The notes: generated by a model not told the origin, from the sequence alone. Shown: positions 1 to 8,616, counted from the first letter of the stretch. The stretch: DNA of 64,000 bases from CAWIXB01 sp963839955 (GCA_963839955.1 CAWIXB010000001.1:992001-1056000), one strand, 5' to 3'. Numbers and translations: made by a program.

Positions 1-1559
1 CCTCGATGGAGGACCTCGCCGCGGCGCAGCTCGTCATCGAGGCGGTGCCGGAGCGCCTCGACCTCAAACAGGAGATCTTCGCCGCGCTGGACAAGATCTG
101 TCCGCCCGACGCCATCCTGGCCACCAACACCTCCTCCCTGTCGGTCACCGAGATCTCGGTTGCGACAAGCCGCCCGCACCAGGTCGTCGGCATGCACTTC
201 TTCAACCCGGCCCCGGTGCTCAAGCTCGTCGAGGTGGTGCGCACCGTCGTCACCGAGCAGGACGTGGTCGCCGACATCGAGGCGCTCGCGGCCAGGCTCG
301 GCAAGGTGCCGGTCGTCATCGGCGACAAGGCAGGGTTCATCGCCAACGCCCTGCTCTTCGGCTACCTCAACCACGCCGCATCGATGTACGAGTCGCGCTA
401 CGCGACGCGCGAGGACATCGACGCCGCGATGCGGCTGGGCTGCGGCTACCCGATGGGGCCGCTGGCGCTGCTCGACCTGATCGGGCTGGACACGGCGTAC
501 GAGATCCTCGACACGATGTACCGGCAGTCGCGCGACCGCTTGCACGCCCCCGCGCCGATCTTCAAGCAGATGGTCACTGCGGGCCTGCGCGGCCGCAAGA
601 CCGGGCGTGGCTTCTACACCTACGAGGGGCCGGACTCACCCGTCGTCGTCGACGACGCGCTGACCCCTGCGGCGGAGCGCGACGCCGGTGCGGTGCGCAC
701 CATCGAGAAGGTGGGCGTCGTCGGGTCGGGGACGATGGCGACCGGCATCGTCGAGGTGCTCGCCAAGGCCGGCTTCGACGTGCTCTACGTGACGCGCGGC
801 GACGAGAAGGTCGCGCGGGTCCGTGCGGCGCTGGAGCGCTCGCTCGACAAGGCGGTGCTGCGCGGCAAGCTCGAGCAGGCCGACCGGGACGCCGCCCTCG
901 CCCGGGTGCGCGGGACGACCCGGCTCGACGACCTGGCCGACCGCGACCTCGTCATCGAGGCGGTCGTCGAGGAGCTCAGCGTCAAGCAGGCGCTGTTCGC
1001 GACCCTCGACGAGATCACCCGGCCGGGCGCCGTGCTGGCTACGACAACGTCGAGCCTGCCGGTCGTCGACTTGGCTGCGGCGACGAGTAGGCCGGCTGAC
1101 GTCGTGGGCCTGCACTTCTTCAACCCGGCGCCGGTCATGACGCTGGTCGAGGTGGTCCACACGGTGTCGACGGCCGAGGAGGTCGTCGCCACGATGCGGG
1201 AGGTCGCCGCGCGGGCCGGCAAGCACGCCGTCGAGTGCGGCGACCGGGCCGGCTTCATCGTCAACGCACTGCTCTTCCCCTACCTCAACGACGCGGTCAA
1301 GATGCTGCAGGCGCACTACGCGACCATCGAGGACATCGACAACGCGATGATCGTGGGGTGCGGCTACCCGCTGGGCCCATTCGACCTGCTCGACGTGGTC
1401 GGCCTCGACGTCGCTCACGCGATCCAGCGCACGCTCTACCTCGAGGTCCGTGAGCCGGGCTTCGCACCCGCGCCGCTGCTCGAGCAGCTCGTCACTGCGG
1501 GCTATCTCGGGCGCAAGTCCGGCCGCGGGTTCCGCGACTACAGCCAGCGCTCCGCCTGA
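1..1559 (+). CDS. 3-hydroxyacyl-CoA dehydrogenase, tandem two-domain form, 5' end outside window
   Basis: NAD-dependent oxidation of 3-hydroxyacyl-CoA (3-hydroxybutyryl-CoA type) in the cytosol. The window opens inside the gene: the frame is open from the first bases and the first copy lacks its Rossmann glycine motif. Numbering from the first in-window ATG (position 6), copy 1 has HFFNPAP with the catalytic His at 64 and ends with a GRKTGRGF motif near 197-203. Copy 2 restarts with a GSGTMATG nucleotide-binding loop at 240-247, has HFFNPAP with His 370, and ends with GRKSGRGF. Two complete-looking catalytic units are therefore fused head to tail. The next gene starts 18 bp downstream on the same strand. 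The family is clear; the exact substrate is inferred. Confidence 0.9.
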   Translation, partial: SMEDLAAAQLVIEAVPERLDLKQEIFAALDKICPPDAILATNTSSLSVTEISVATSRPHQVVGMHFFNPAPVLKLVEVVRTVVTEQDVVADIEALAARLGKVPVVIGDKAGFIANALLFGYLNHAASMYESRYATREDIDAAMRLGCGYPMGPLALLDLIGLDTAYEILDTMYRQSRDRLHAPAPIFKQMVTAGLRGRKTGRGFYTYEGPDSPVVVDDALTPAAERDAGAVRTIEKVGVVGSGTMATGIVEVLAKAGFDVLYVTRGDEKVARVRAALERSLDKAVLRGKLEQADRDAALARVRGTTRLDDLADRDLVIEAVVEELSVKQALFATLDEITRPGAVLATTTSSLPVVDLAAATSRPADVVGLHFFNPAPVMTLVEVVHTVSTAEEVVATMREVAARAGKHAVECGDRAGFIVNALLFPYLNDAVKMLQAHYATIEDIDNAMIVGCGYPLGPFDLLDVVGLDVAHAIQRTLYLEVREPGFAPAPLLEQLVTAGYLGRKSGRGFRDYSQRSA

Positions 1560-1577
1560 CCCGACGAGCACCCCGAC

Positions 1578-2318
1578 ATGACGAACACGTTCCGGCCCGG
1601 CGAGCTGCGCGCTGCCACGGTGCTGCCGGCCCGGCGTACACCAGTGGAGCTGCACACCGCCGACGAGCTGCGGCTCGTCGGCGAGCTCGCTGTGCCCGAG
1701 GGACGCCCGCCCGTCGCGACCCTCGTCACCTTCCACCCGCTGCCCACCCAGGGCGGCTTCATGGACAGCCACGTGATCCGCAAGGCGTCCTACCGCCTGC
1801 CGGCGCTCGCCGACGTGGCCGTGCTGCGGTTCAACACCCGGGGCACCTCGTCGCCCGCGGGCACCAGCGAGGGAGCATTCGACAACGCAGTGGGGGAGCG
1901 CTTCGACGTCGCCGCGGCGATCGAGTACGCCGAGTTCCACGAGGACCCGCCACTGCCCAACCGCTGGCTGCTCGGCTGGTCGTTCGGCACCGACCTCGTC
2001 CTGATGCACGGGCTCGACCCGTCGATCGAGGGCGCGATCCTGCTCTCGCCGCCGCTGCGCTTCGCCACCTACGAGCACCTCGACGCATGGGCGGAGTCGG
2101 GCAAGCCGCTGGTCGCGCTGGTGCCGGAGCACGACGACTACCTGCAACCCGAGGAAGCGACGCGGCGATTCGCGCGGGTGCCGCAGGCCGAGGTGATCGG
2201 CGTCGACGGCGGCAAGCACCTGTGGGTGGGGGAGCCCGCGGTGCGCCGCGTGCTCGACGAGGTCGTACGCCGGGTGGCGCCCGAGTCGGCACCGCTGCCG
2301 ACCAGCTGGGAGGGCTAA
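1578..2318 (+). CDS. alpha/beta hydrolase (COG2945-like)
   Basis: A 246-residue serine hydrolase of unknown substrate. The nucleophile elbow GWSFG places Ser135; acidic residues near 186-187 (EHDD) and His214 (GGKHLW) complete a plausible triad. The RFNTRGTSSP segment near 84-93 is typical of the dienelactone-hydrolase/COG2945 branch, which has no lid domain. The ATG at 1578 is the first in the open frame and lies 18 bp after the dehydrogenase stop; no strong ribosome binding site is visible. Its TAA stop doubles as the first bases of the -10 box of the next gene. A role with acyl-CoA metabolism is suggested only by position. Confidence 0.8.
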   Translation: MTNTFRPGELRAATVLPARRTPVELHTADELRLVGELAVPEGRPPVATLVTFHPLPTQGGFMDSHVIRKASYRLPALADVAVLRFNTRGTSSPAGTSEGAFDNAVGERFDVAAAIEYAEFHEDPPLPNRWLLGWSFGTDLVLMHGLDPSIEGAILLSPPLRFATYEHLDAWAESGKPLVALVPEHDDYLQPEEATRRFARVPQAEVIGVDGGKHLWVGEPAVRRVLDEVVRRVAPESAPLPTSWEG

Positions 2319-2321
2319 CGT
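2316..2321 (+). promoter_or_regulatory. -10 box TAACGT of a leaderless gene
   Basis: TAACGT lies exactly 6 nt before the ATG at 2328, so transcription should begin at the start codon. Its first three bases are the stop codon of the upstream hydrolase. No ribosome binding site precedes 2328, which fits leaderless translation. Confidence 0.55.
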
Positions 2322-2327
2322 CTGCCC

Positions 2328-3128
2328 ATGCCCTCAACTGGACAGCCGTCACTCGACCTGCACGTGCGCGAGGTCGGGTCCGGCCCCGCGGTCGTCCTGC
2401 TGCACGCGTTCCCGCTCTCGTCGGCGATGTGGGCCGACCAGCGGGAGAGCCTGGCGGGGGTGGTCCGCGTGGTGACTCCCGACCTGCGGGGCTTCGGCGG
2501 TTCCGAGCTGCCCGCCGACGACGAGCCGTCGCTGGACCTGATGGCCGACGACGTGGCACGAGTCCTCGACCGGCTCGAGCTCGACACGGTGGTGCTCGGT
2601 GGTCTGTCGATGGGCGGCTACGTCTCGATGGCGTTCCTGCGGCGGCACCCCTCGCGGGTGCGTGCCCTGGTGCTTGCCGACACCAAGGCCGGTGCGGACC
2701 CGGCGCCGGCGGGCGACAACCGTCGCCGCATCGCTGACGTCCTGGAGGCGGAGCGCTCGACCCGCGTGCTCGTCGACGAGGTGCTGCCGGCGCTGTGCGG
2801 TGCCACGACCAAGCAGTCGCGACCGCTCGTCCACGGGCGGGTCCGGGCACTCGTCGAGGGGACGCCACCGGCAGCCGCGGCATGGGCGCAGCGGGCGATG
2901 GCCGCACGCCCCGACTCGACGGCCACTTTGCGAGAGGTCAGCGTGCCGGCGCTGGTCGTGGTGGGTGACGAGGACGAGCTCTCGCCGGTCGCCAACGCCG
3001 AGGAGATGGTCACCGCCCTGCCCGACGCGCGTCTCGTCGTCGTGCCGGGGGCGGGACACCTCACCGCAGTCGAGGCACCCGAGGCCTTCGACAAGGCACT
3101 GCGCGGCTTCCTCGCCGAGGTGGGCTGA
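2328..3128 (+). CDS. alpha/beta hydrolase (enol-lactonase/haloperoxidase-like)
   Basis: A 266-residue canonical alpha/beta hydrolase. GLSMGG puts the nucleophile at Ser94, the acid is around 214-216 (GDEDELSP) and the base is His244 (GAGHLTAVE). The HAFPLSS segment at 26-32 supplies the oxyanion region. The pattern resembles 3-oxoadipate enol-lactonases, but no other beta-ketoadipate gene is nearby, so the substrate stays open. It probably has its own leaderless promoter and ends 6 bp before the converging permease gene. Confidence 0.8.
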   Translation: MPSTGQPSLDLHVREVGSGPAVVLLHAFPLSSAMWADQRESLAGVVRVVTPDLRGFGGSELPADDEPSLDLMADDVARVLDRLELDTVVLGGLSMGGYVSMAFLRRHPSRVRALVLADTKAGADPAPAGDNRRRIADVLEAERSTRVLVDEVLPALCGATTKQSRPLVHGRVRALVEGTPPAAAAWAQRAMAARPDSTATLREVSVPALVVVGDEDELSPVANAEEMVTALPDARLVVVPGAGHLTAVEAPEAFDKALRGFLAEVG

Positions 3129-3134
3129 CGCCGC

Positions 3135-4355
3135 TCAGACGCGGTCCATCCGCGGGATCGCGACCTGGCGCACCACGAGCAGGATGGCGGCTGCCGTCGG
3201 GATGGCAAGCAGTGCGCCGACGATGCCCAGCAGGGCCCCGCCGATGAGCACGGCGACGACCGTCAGGGCGGCCGGCACGTCGACCGCCCGGCGCATCACC
3301 CGCGGGTAGACGACGTAGTTCTCGAACTGCTGGTAGGCGATGTAGAAGATCAGGCAGATGACGCCGACCGTGGGCGACTCGATGAAGCCGAGGATGGTCA
3401 CCAGGACCGCGGCGATGGTGGCACCGACGAGCGGGATGAGGTCGAGCACGCCGACGAACACGGCGAGCGCCAGCGCGTAGGGCAGGCCGATGATGCTCAG
3501 GAAGATGTACGACGTGATTCCCGCGATGAAGCCGACGCTGAGCGCACCGCTCACGTAGCCGCCGACCCGGGCGAGGATCTCGTCGGTGAGCAGCTGCACC
3601 CGCTGGCGGCGAGACGACGGAACGAGCTGGTAGGCCTGCCGCTTCATGCTCGGCAGCGCGGAGAGGAAGTAGAGCGTCAGGATCAACAGGGAGAGCGCGC
3701 TGAAGACGGCGTTGAGCACCACGCGGCCCACCCCGAGCAGGCCGCCGAAGAGACGTTCTCCCAGGTTGCCGCTGGTGACGTAGTCCTGCGCGCGCTCGAT
3801 GACGCGGTACTCGTCGTCGACCTGTCGGATCGTCGAGTTGCCCCGCAGGTCCTCCAGGTAGTCGGGGACCTCCTTCACGAACGCGTTCGACTGCTCGACC
3901 ACCGGAGGCACCACGGCGAAGCCGAAGCCGACGAAGGCGCCGATGACCGCGCAGAACACGATCAGGATCGCGAAGCCGCGCCGCATCCCGCGGCCGACCA
4001 GTGCCTCGACGACCGGGTTGAGACCGACGGCGAGGAACAGCGCGACGACGATCAGCACGATCACCGAGCGGGCCTCCACGAGCGCCTGCACGAGGAAGTA
4101 GGCGAGGAAGACGCCGAGCGCGCCGACGAACCCCAGCATGAAGGGGGAGTTGCGCTTGAGTGGGCTGCCTAGCCGGCCGAACTCGTCGGCGGTCGGGTCG
4201 TGCTCGGCAACAGCGGCCTCCCGAGCCTCGTGGGCCAGGTCAGCGTCGCGTCGCGCCTCGTCCGCGGCCTCCCGCGCGTCGTCGGCGTCCTGCTGTGCGC
4301 TCTCGGACCCGGCCGCCGCCCCTTCCGGGGCCGGGTCGTCATCGGTTGGGGTCAG
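3135..4355 (-). CDS. AI-2E family (PerM-like) permease, probable CTG start
   Basis: Integral membrane protein of the AI-2E/PerM transporter family; hydrophobic segments run through the protein with a long soluble insertion in the first half (about 70-130 counted from the ATG at 4139). The substrate is unknown. The first ATG (4139) falls inside what looks like family sequence, because the preceding codons read GRLGSPLKRNSPF before MLGFVGALGVFLAYF. The frame stays open upstream with no ATG, GTG or TTG. A CTG at 4355 overlaps the TGA of the upstream gene in the same 4-base manner (CTGA) as the GTGA/ATGA junctions elsewhere here, with GAGGAAG just ahead of it. This adds 72 residues, mostly an acidic, Ala/Glu-rich cytoplasmic tail, giving 406 residues. 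The family is confident; the start is moderately supported. Confidence 0.8.
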   Translation of the reverse strand: MTPTDDDPAPEGAAAGSESAQQDADDAREAADEARRDADLAHEAREAAVAEHDPTADEFGRLGSPLKRNSPFMLGFVGALGVFLAYFLVQALVEARSVIVLIVVALFLAVGLNPVVEALVGRGMRRGFAILIVFCAVIGAFVGFGFAVVPPVVEQSNAFVKEVPDYLEDLRGNSTIRQVDDEYRVIERAQDYVTSGNLGERLFGGLLGVGRVVLNAVFSALSLLILTLYFLSALPSMKRQAYQLVPSSRRQRVQLLTDEILARVGGYVSGALSVGFIAGITSYIFLSIIGLPYALALAVFVGVLDLIPLVGATIAAVLVTILGFIESPTVGVICLIFYIAYQQFENYVVYPRVMRRAVDVPAALTVVAVLIGGALLGIVGALLAIPTAAAILLVVRQVAIPRMDRV

Positions 4356-5545
4356 GGCTTCCTCGGCCCCGTCTTCGCCGACTCCTGGGGAAGCGTGGTC
4401 GAACCCGAGGCGGCGCCTCCGTTGCGGCCACCCGTGTCGCCACCCTTGCCGTCGTCCGGCTTGCTCTCGGGCTTGGCCTCCGGCTTCGCGCCGGGCTTGG
4501 TCTCTGCCGTGGGCGCGACGTGCGAGGGCGGCTGGGCGGGAGCACCGGGTGCGCCGGTGGCGCCGCCCTGCCGGACGACGTTCGGCGCTGCGGCCGACTT
4601 GGCAGCCTGGGCTCCGCCGGCGGCCGCGGGTGCGGCTCCCGTGCCACCCGCCGGCGGCTTCTGGTCGGCGTCGTCGCCGAGTGGGTTCGGCAGCGTCGCG
4701 CCGGTGAGCGTCGCGAGCATCTGCCGCACGTTGGTCAGCTGGGCGTTGATGCTGTCCCGACGCTGGGTGGCGGCGGCGAGCTCGCGCTCGGACTCGCCCC
4801 GGATGCGCTCGGCCTGCGCCTTGGCCTCGGCCAGCATGTCGTCGGCACGCCGCTGCGCCTCGTCAAGGCTGCGCTTCGACTTGCGGTCGGCGTCGGCCCG
4901 CAGCTTCTCGGCTTCGAGTCGCAGCTGCTCGGAACGACCCTTGATGACCGCGAGCTGCTCCTCGTTGGCCTTGACCTGCGACGTGTAGTCCTGCTCGGCC
5001 TGCTCACGACGCTGGGCCAGAGTCATCTCGAAGTCCGCAGCCGACTGGGCGGCCTTGGCGCGATTGCGCTCGTAGAGCGCCTCCGCTTCCTCGCGACGCG
5101 CCTTGGTGTCGCGCTCGGTGGAGTCGCGCAGCTGGTCGGCCTGCCGACGGGCCTCCTCGAGCACCCGTGCCGACTCCGCGTCGGCCTCGCTGCGCCGCTC
5201 GACGGCGTAGCGCTCGGCCTCCTTGCGGAACTTGTCGGCAGCCTGCTCGGCGAGGGCGCGGTGCTGCTCGGCGTCACCGATCGCGGCGCGGCGTACCTCC
5301 TTGGCCTCCTCGTCGGCAAGGGCGAGCATCTGCTCGATGCGCTTGCCGAGCCCGGCATGCTTGGTCGAGGCGCTGCTCTGGTCGGCGAGGGCTTCGAGCT
5401 CCGCGACCTGGTGCTCGAGCTGCGCAGCACGTCGCTGGTACTCGGCCAGCTCGCTGCGCATCGCCGAGACGCGCCGATCGACCTGCTGTGGCTCGTAGCC
5501 CCGACGCACGATTTCGAACTGGGCGTTTTCCGTCTGCTGGCTCAT
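4352..5545 (-). CDS. DivIVA-like coiled-coil protein with disordered C-terminal tail
   Basis: Cytoplasmic structural protein of about 397 residues. The N-terminus has the DivIVA-type signature FEIVRRGYEPQQVDRRVS, which in that family binds curved membrane. Residues about 25-275 are an almost unbroken Glu/Ala/Arg heptad coiled coil, and from about 280 the chain is an Ala/Pro/Gly/Lys-rich disordered tail. An ATG also exists at 5554, but the AGGA element lies about 9 nt before the ATG at 5545 and runs into the earlier ATG, so 5545 is preferred. It lies downstream of another coiled-coil gene and overlaps the permease start. The architecture recalls the actinobacterial polar scaffolds Scy, FilP and Wag31; a scaffold role is inference. 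Confidence 0.75.
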   Translation of the reverse strand: MSQQTENAQFEIVRRGYEPQQVDRRVSAMRSELAEYQRRAAQLEHQVAELEALADQSSASTKHAGLGKRIEQMLALADEEAKEVRRAAIGDAEQHRALAEQAADKFRKEAERYAVERRSEADAESARVLEEARRQADQLRDSTERDTKARREEAEALYERNRAKAAQSAADFEMTLAQRREQAEQDYTSQVKANEEQLAVIKGRSEQLRLEAEKLRADADRKSKRSLDEAQRRADDMLAEAKAQAERIRGESERELAAATQRRDSINAQLTNVRQMLATLTGATLPNPLGDDADQKPPAGGTGAAPAAAGGAQAAKSAAAPNVVRQGGATGAPGAPAQPPSHVAPTAETKPGAKPEAKPESKPDDGKGGDTGGRNGGAASGSTTLPQESAKTGPRKP

Positions 5546-5582
5546 CGAGTCCATCCTGTCCGGATCTCAAGCGGGGAAGGGG

Positions 5583-7127
5583 TCATCTTGACACGTCTGG
5601 CTTGTCGCGTTCGACGTTGGTTGATCCGGCGCGACCGCCGCCGGCGTGGGCAGGAACGGGCACTGACAGTGCGTCGATCACTCCTGACAGCCTGCCCAGC
5701 TCACCCGCGATTTCGTCGCGGCGCGTCGTCAGGTCGACGACTTCGCTGCGGGCGTCGTCGAGGATGCGCCGTGCCTGGGTGCGCAGCTCGTCGGCTTCTC
5801 GTCGGGCGTCGGACACCAGGCGGGCGGCCTCGGTTCTCGCCTCGCGGCGGGCCACCTCGGCTTCTCGTTGCGCGACCGAGGTCTGCCCGGCGACCCGCTC
5901 GCGCAGCGCCTTCGCACCGGCCTCGGCCTCCTGCTCGCGGCGCGAGGCACGGCCTTCGATCTCGGCCACCGCGGCGGTCGCCTCCTGCACCGACTGGGCC
6001 GCCCGGTGGCTCGCGTCGCGCAGCCGCCGCTCGCTCTCGGTATGCGCCGCGGTCAGGGTCTCGTTGGCCTTGGCCTCGAGTGCCTCGGCACGCGCCGTTG
6101 CCTCGCGCAGCTGTTTCTCGCTCGTCGCACGGGTGGTCTTCACGAGCTCCTCGACCTGCGCGCGGGCCTGCGCCACGCTGCGGTCGGCGTCGGCTTTCGC
6201 CTTGCCCCGGATGCTCGTCGCGTCGGCTTCGGCCGCGGTGCGGAGCTCTTCGACGGCCTGCTTGGCCCACGCGGTCTGCTCGGCCGCTTCGGCGAGCACG
6301 GTCTCTGCCTGGGTCCGCGCGACTGCGACGACCTGCTCTGCCGTGGCGCGGGCCTCGTTCACGACCTTGGCGGCCTCGGTCTTGGCCTCCTTCGCCGCGC
6401 GCTCGCTCTCGGCGCGGGCGACGTTGCGTTCCTCTGCTGCCTTCTGATGAATCTTCTCGGCCGCCGCCTCGGCGCCGGCGGTGATGCGCTCGACGTCGGC
6501 CTGGACCTCCTCGAGACGGCGGAAGACCTCGGCGTCCGCCTCGCGACGGCGGGTCTCGGCGTTCTTGCGCACCTCCGCGAGGGCGGCGTCGGCCTCCTTG
6601 TGGGCCCGCCCATACAGCTCGCGGGACTGCTGGCGGGTGGACTCGGCGTCGGCTGCCGCAACGTCGCGGGTCGTGGCAGCATCGCGCTCGGCTTCGGCGA
6701 GCAGCTCGTCGGCGCTGCGGGAGGCACCGGAGACCACGAGCGCTGCCTGGTCGGCCGCGTCCGCGAGCAGCTGCTGGGCCTCGCGGGCGGCATCGCTGCG
6801 CACTCGTTCGGCTTCGGTCTTCGCCTCTTCCAGCCGCCGCGAGGACTGCTCGAGTGCGTCCGCCCGGCGTACCAGGGCTTCCTCCTCGAGGCGGGCCGCG
6901 GCCTCGTGGCGTGCGCTGATGTCGCCGTGGCGCTTGGCCGCCTCGTCGTGGAGCCGCTGTGACTCGGCCCGCTGGGCGGCGACCTCCTGCTCGGTCTGCT
7001 CGCGCAGGCGGTCGGCCTGGGCCTGGGCGGCGAGGAGCAGCCGGCCGGCGCGCTCTGCGATCGGCTGGTCGGGAGGTCCAGCGTCGGAGGTGCGGACGCT
7101 GTCGGAGTCTGGCTCCATACCTAGCAT
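5583..7127 (-). CDS. long coiled-coil protein, polar-scaffold-like
   Basis: 514 residues, nearly all predicted coiled coil: Ala/Glu/Arg-rich heptads from about residue 25 to 480, flanked by short unstructured ends. There is no enzymatic motif, membrane segment or signal peptide. A second ATG at 7118 is an equally good start, since no strong ribosome binding site separates the two. It is followed after 37 bp by the DivIVA-like coiled-coil gene on the same strand, so the two proteins may co-assemble. Low sequence complexity makes homology assignment unreliable; apolipoprotein- or cellulose-binding-like labels for such proteins reflect composition only. Confidence 0.65.
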   Translation of the reverse strand: MLGMEPDSDSVRTSDAGPPDQPIAERAGRLLLAAQAQADRLREQTEQEVAAQRAESQRLHDEAAKRHGDISARHEAAARLEEEALVRRADALEQSSRRLEEAKTEAERVRSDAAREAQQLLADAADQAALVVSGASRSADELLAEAERDAATTRDVAAADAESTRQQSRELYGRAHKEADAALAEVRKNAETRRREADAEVFRRLEEVQADVERITAGAEAAAEKIHQKAAEERNVARAESERAAKEAKTEAAKVVNEARATAEQVVAVARTQAETVLAEAAEQTAWAKQAVEELRTAAEADATSIRGKAKADADRSVAQARAQVEELVKTTRATSEKQLREATARAEALEAKANETLTAAHTESERRLRDASHRAAQSVQEATAAVAEIEGRASRREQEAEAGAKALRERVAGQTSVAQREAEVARREARTEAARLVSDARREADELRTQARRILDDARSEVVDLTTRRDEIAGELGRLSGVIDALSVPVPAHAGGGRAGSTNVERDKPDVSR

Positions 7128-7269
7128 GGTGTCACGACAGAGGGCGACGTGTCAGACACGTCCAGTAAGACACGCGGAGGGCGTGCTACGACCCGGAACG
7201 GTGTCCAAGATCGGTTCCTGAGCCATGTCCATGATCGGTTCTGGCCGCCGGTGGGCAGCGGGGCCAGTG
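7128..7269. other. intergenic region with a 15-bp direct repeat
   Basis: This 142-bp stretch separates the start of the coiled-coil gene from the end of the Ccr gene, both on minus. It carries two near-identical copies of GTCCAWGATCGGTTC (7203-7217 and 7227-7241, one mismatch, 24-bp period). No ORF or terminator is convincing; it should contain the promoter of the coiled-coil operon. Confidence 0.4.
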
Positions 7270-8616
7270 TCAGGTGTCGCGGAATCGGTGAATCTCCTCC
7301 TCGTGGGTGGCGCGCAGCTCGGGGTCCCGCACCCCGAGACCCTCCTCGGATGCGAGGCAGAGCACGCCGACTTTGCCCTGGTGTGCGTTGCGGTGCACGT
7401 CGTACGCCGCCTGCCCGGTCTCTGCGAGGGGATAGGTCCGGGAGAGCGTTGGATGGATCCTGCCGCGGGAGACCAGACGATTAGCCTCCCACGCTTCGCG
7501 GTAGTTGGCGAAGTGGGAGCCGATGATCCTCTTGAGGCTCATCCAGAGATAGCGGTTGTCGTACTCGTGCAGGAAACCGCTCGTCGACGCGCAGGTGACG
7601 ATGGTGCCGCCACGGCGCGTGACGTACACGCTCGCGCCGAACGTCTCGCGACCCGGGTGCTCGAACACGATGTCGACGTCGTCGCCGCCGGTGAGCTCGC
7701 GAATGTGCTTGCCGAAGCGGTTCCACTCCTTGGGATCCTGGGTGTTGTCGTCCTTCCAGAAGCGGTAGTTCTCGCCGGTGGCGGCTGAGCGGTCGATGAC
7801 GAGCTCGGCACCCATGCTGCGAGCGATCGCCGCCTTTCCTGGACTCGACACGATGCAGACCGGTGTGGCACCGCCGTTGAGTGCCAGCTGGGTGGCGTAG
7901 GAACCGAGACCGCCGCTCGCGCCCCAGATCAGGACGATGTCGCCCTGCTTCATGTTCGCGCCGTTGGCGGAGACGAGCTGGCGGTACGCCGTGGAGTTGA
8001 CCAGGCCCGGTGATGCCGCCTCCTCCCAGGTGAGGTGACGTGGCTTGGGCATCAGCTGGTTGGTCTTGACCAGGGCCAGCTCGGCGAGGCCACCGAAGTT
8101 CGTCTCGAAGCCCCAGATGCGCTGCTCGGGATCGAGCATCGTGTCGTTGTGCCCGTCGGGGCTCTCGAGCTCGACGGACAGACAGTGCGCGACCACCTCG
8201 TCGCCGGGCTGCCACCGTTGACCGCCGGCTCCGGTGCGCAGCACCACGCCCGCGAGGTCGGAGCCGAGCACGTGGTAGGGCAGGTCGTGTCTGCTGGCGA
8301 GCGGAGAGGTGCGGCCGTAGCGCTCGAGGAACGAGAACGTCGAGACCGGCTCGAAGATGCTGCTCCACACGGTGTTGTAGTTGAGGGCGCTCGCCATGAC
8401 GGCGACGATCGCCTCGCCGGGTCCGAGCTCGGGGGTGGGCACCTCGTCGATGTGCAGGCTCTCGCGCGGGTCCTTGTCGCGGCTGGCGCGGCCCTCGAAC
8501 ATCGCGGTCTCGTCCTTGTGCACCGTGACGCCGCGGTAGGACTCGGGGACGGCGAGGTGGGCGAAGTCCTCTTTCGGGGTGTCGCCCGCGGTGATCGCAT
8601 CGAGGATCTCCTGCAC
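7270..8616 (-). CDS. ccr: crotonyl-CoA carboxylase/reductase
   Basis: NADPH-dependent reductive carboxylation of crotonyl-CoA to ethylmalonyl-CoA, or plain reduction to butyryl-CoA, in the cytosol. It is a 448-residue medium-chain dehydrogenase/reductase fold with the cofactor loop GASGGLGSY at 232-240. Counting from the GTG at 8616, the residues reported to hold CO2 in characterised Ccr enzymes are present: Asn81, Phe170, Glu171, and His368 (H365 in the reference numbering). This supports carboxylase activity rather than simple reduction. The frame is open further upstream to 8790, but GGCGGAGG sits 7-8 nt before the GTG and the family begins VxxILDAI, which fixes the start. Neighbouring epimerase, MeaB-type GTPase and mutase genes fit ethylmalonyl-CoA or butyryl/isobutyryl-CoA metabolism. 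Confidence 0.93.
   Translation of the reverse strand: MQEILDAITAGDTPKEDFAHLAVPESYRGVTVHKDETAMFEGRASRDKDPRESLHIDEVPTPELGPGEAIVAVMASALNYNTVWSSIFEPVSTFSFLERYGRTSPLASRHDLPYHVLGSDLAGVVLRTGAGGQRWQPGDEVVAHCLSVELESPDGHNDTMLDPEQRIWGFETNFGGLAELALVKTNQLMPKPRHLTWEEAASPGLVNSTAYRQLVSANGANMKQGDIVLIWGASGGLGSYATQLALNGGATPVCIVSSPGKAAIARSMGAELVIDRSAATGENYRFWKDDNTQDPKEWNRFGKHIRELTGGDDVDIVFEHPGRETFGASVYVTRRGGTIVTCASTSGFLHEYDNRYLWMSLKRIIGSHFANYREAWEANRLVSRGRIHPTLSRTYPLAETGQAAYDVHRNAHQGKVGVLCLASEEGLGVRDPELRATHEEEIHRFRDT

Noticed and set aside
636..2219. A 527-codon open frame on minus across the dehydrogenase and first hydrolase
   Set aside because: Composition is Arg/Val/His/Asp-rich shadow sequence; both opposing plus-strand genes have clear catalytic motifs.
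4160..6484. A 774-codon open frame on plus opposite the coiled-coil genes
   Set aside because: It is the antisense of highly repetitive Glu/Ala/Arg codons; no domain or start signal, while the minus-strand proteins have heptads and a DivIVA-like motif.
5583..7127. Cellulose-binding or apolipoprotein-type annotation for the coiled-coil protein
   Set aside because: Such similarity would come from Ala/Glu/Arg composition alone; no carbohydrate-binding residues or signal peptide are present.
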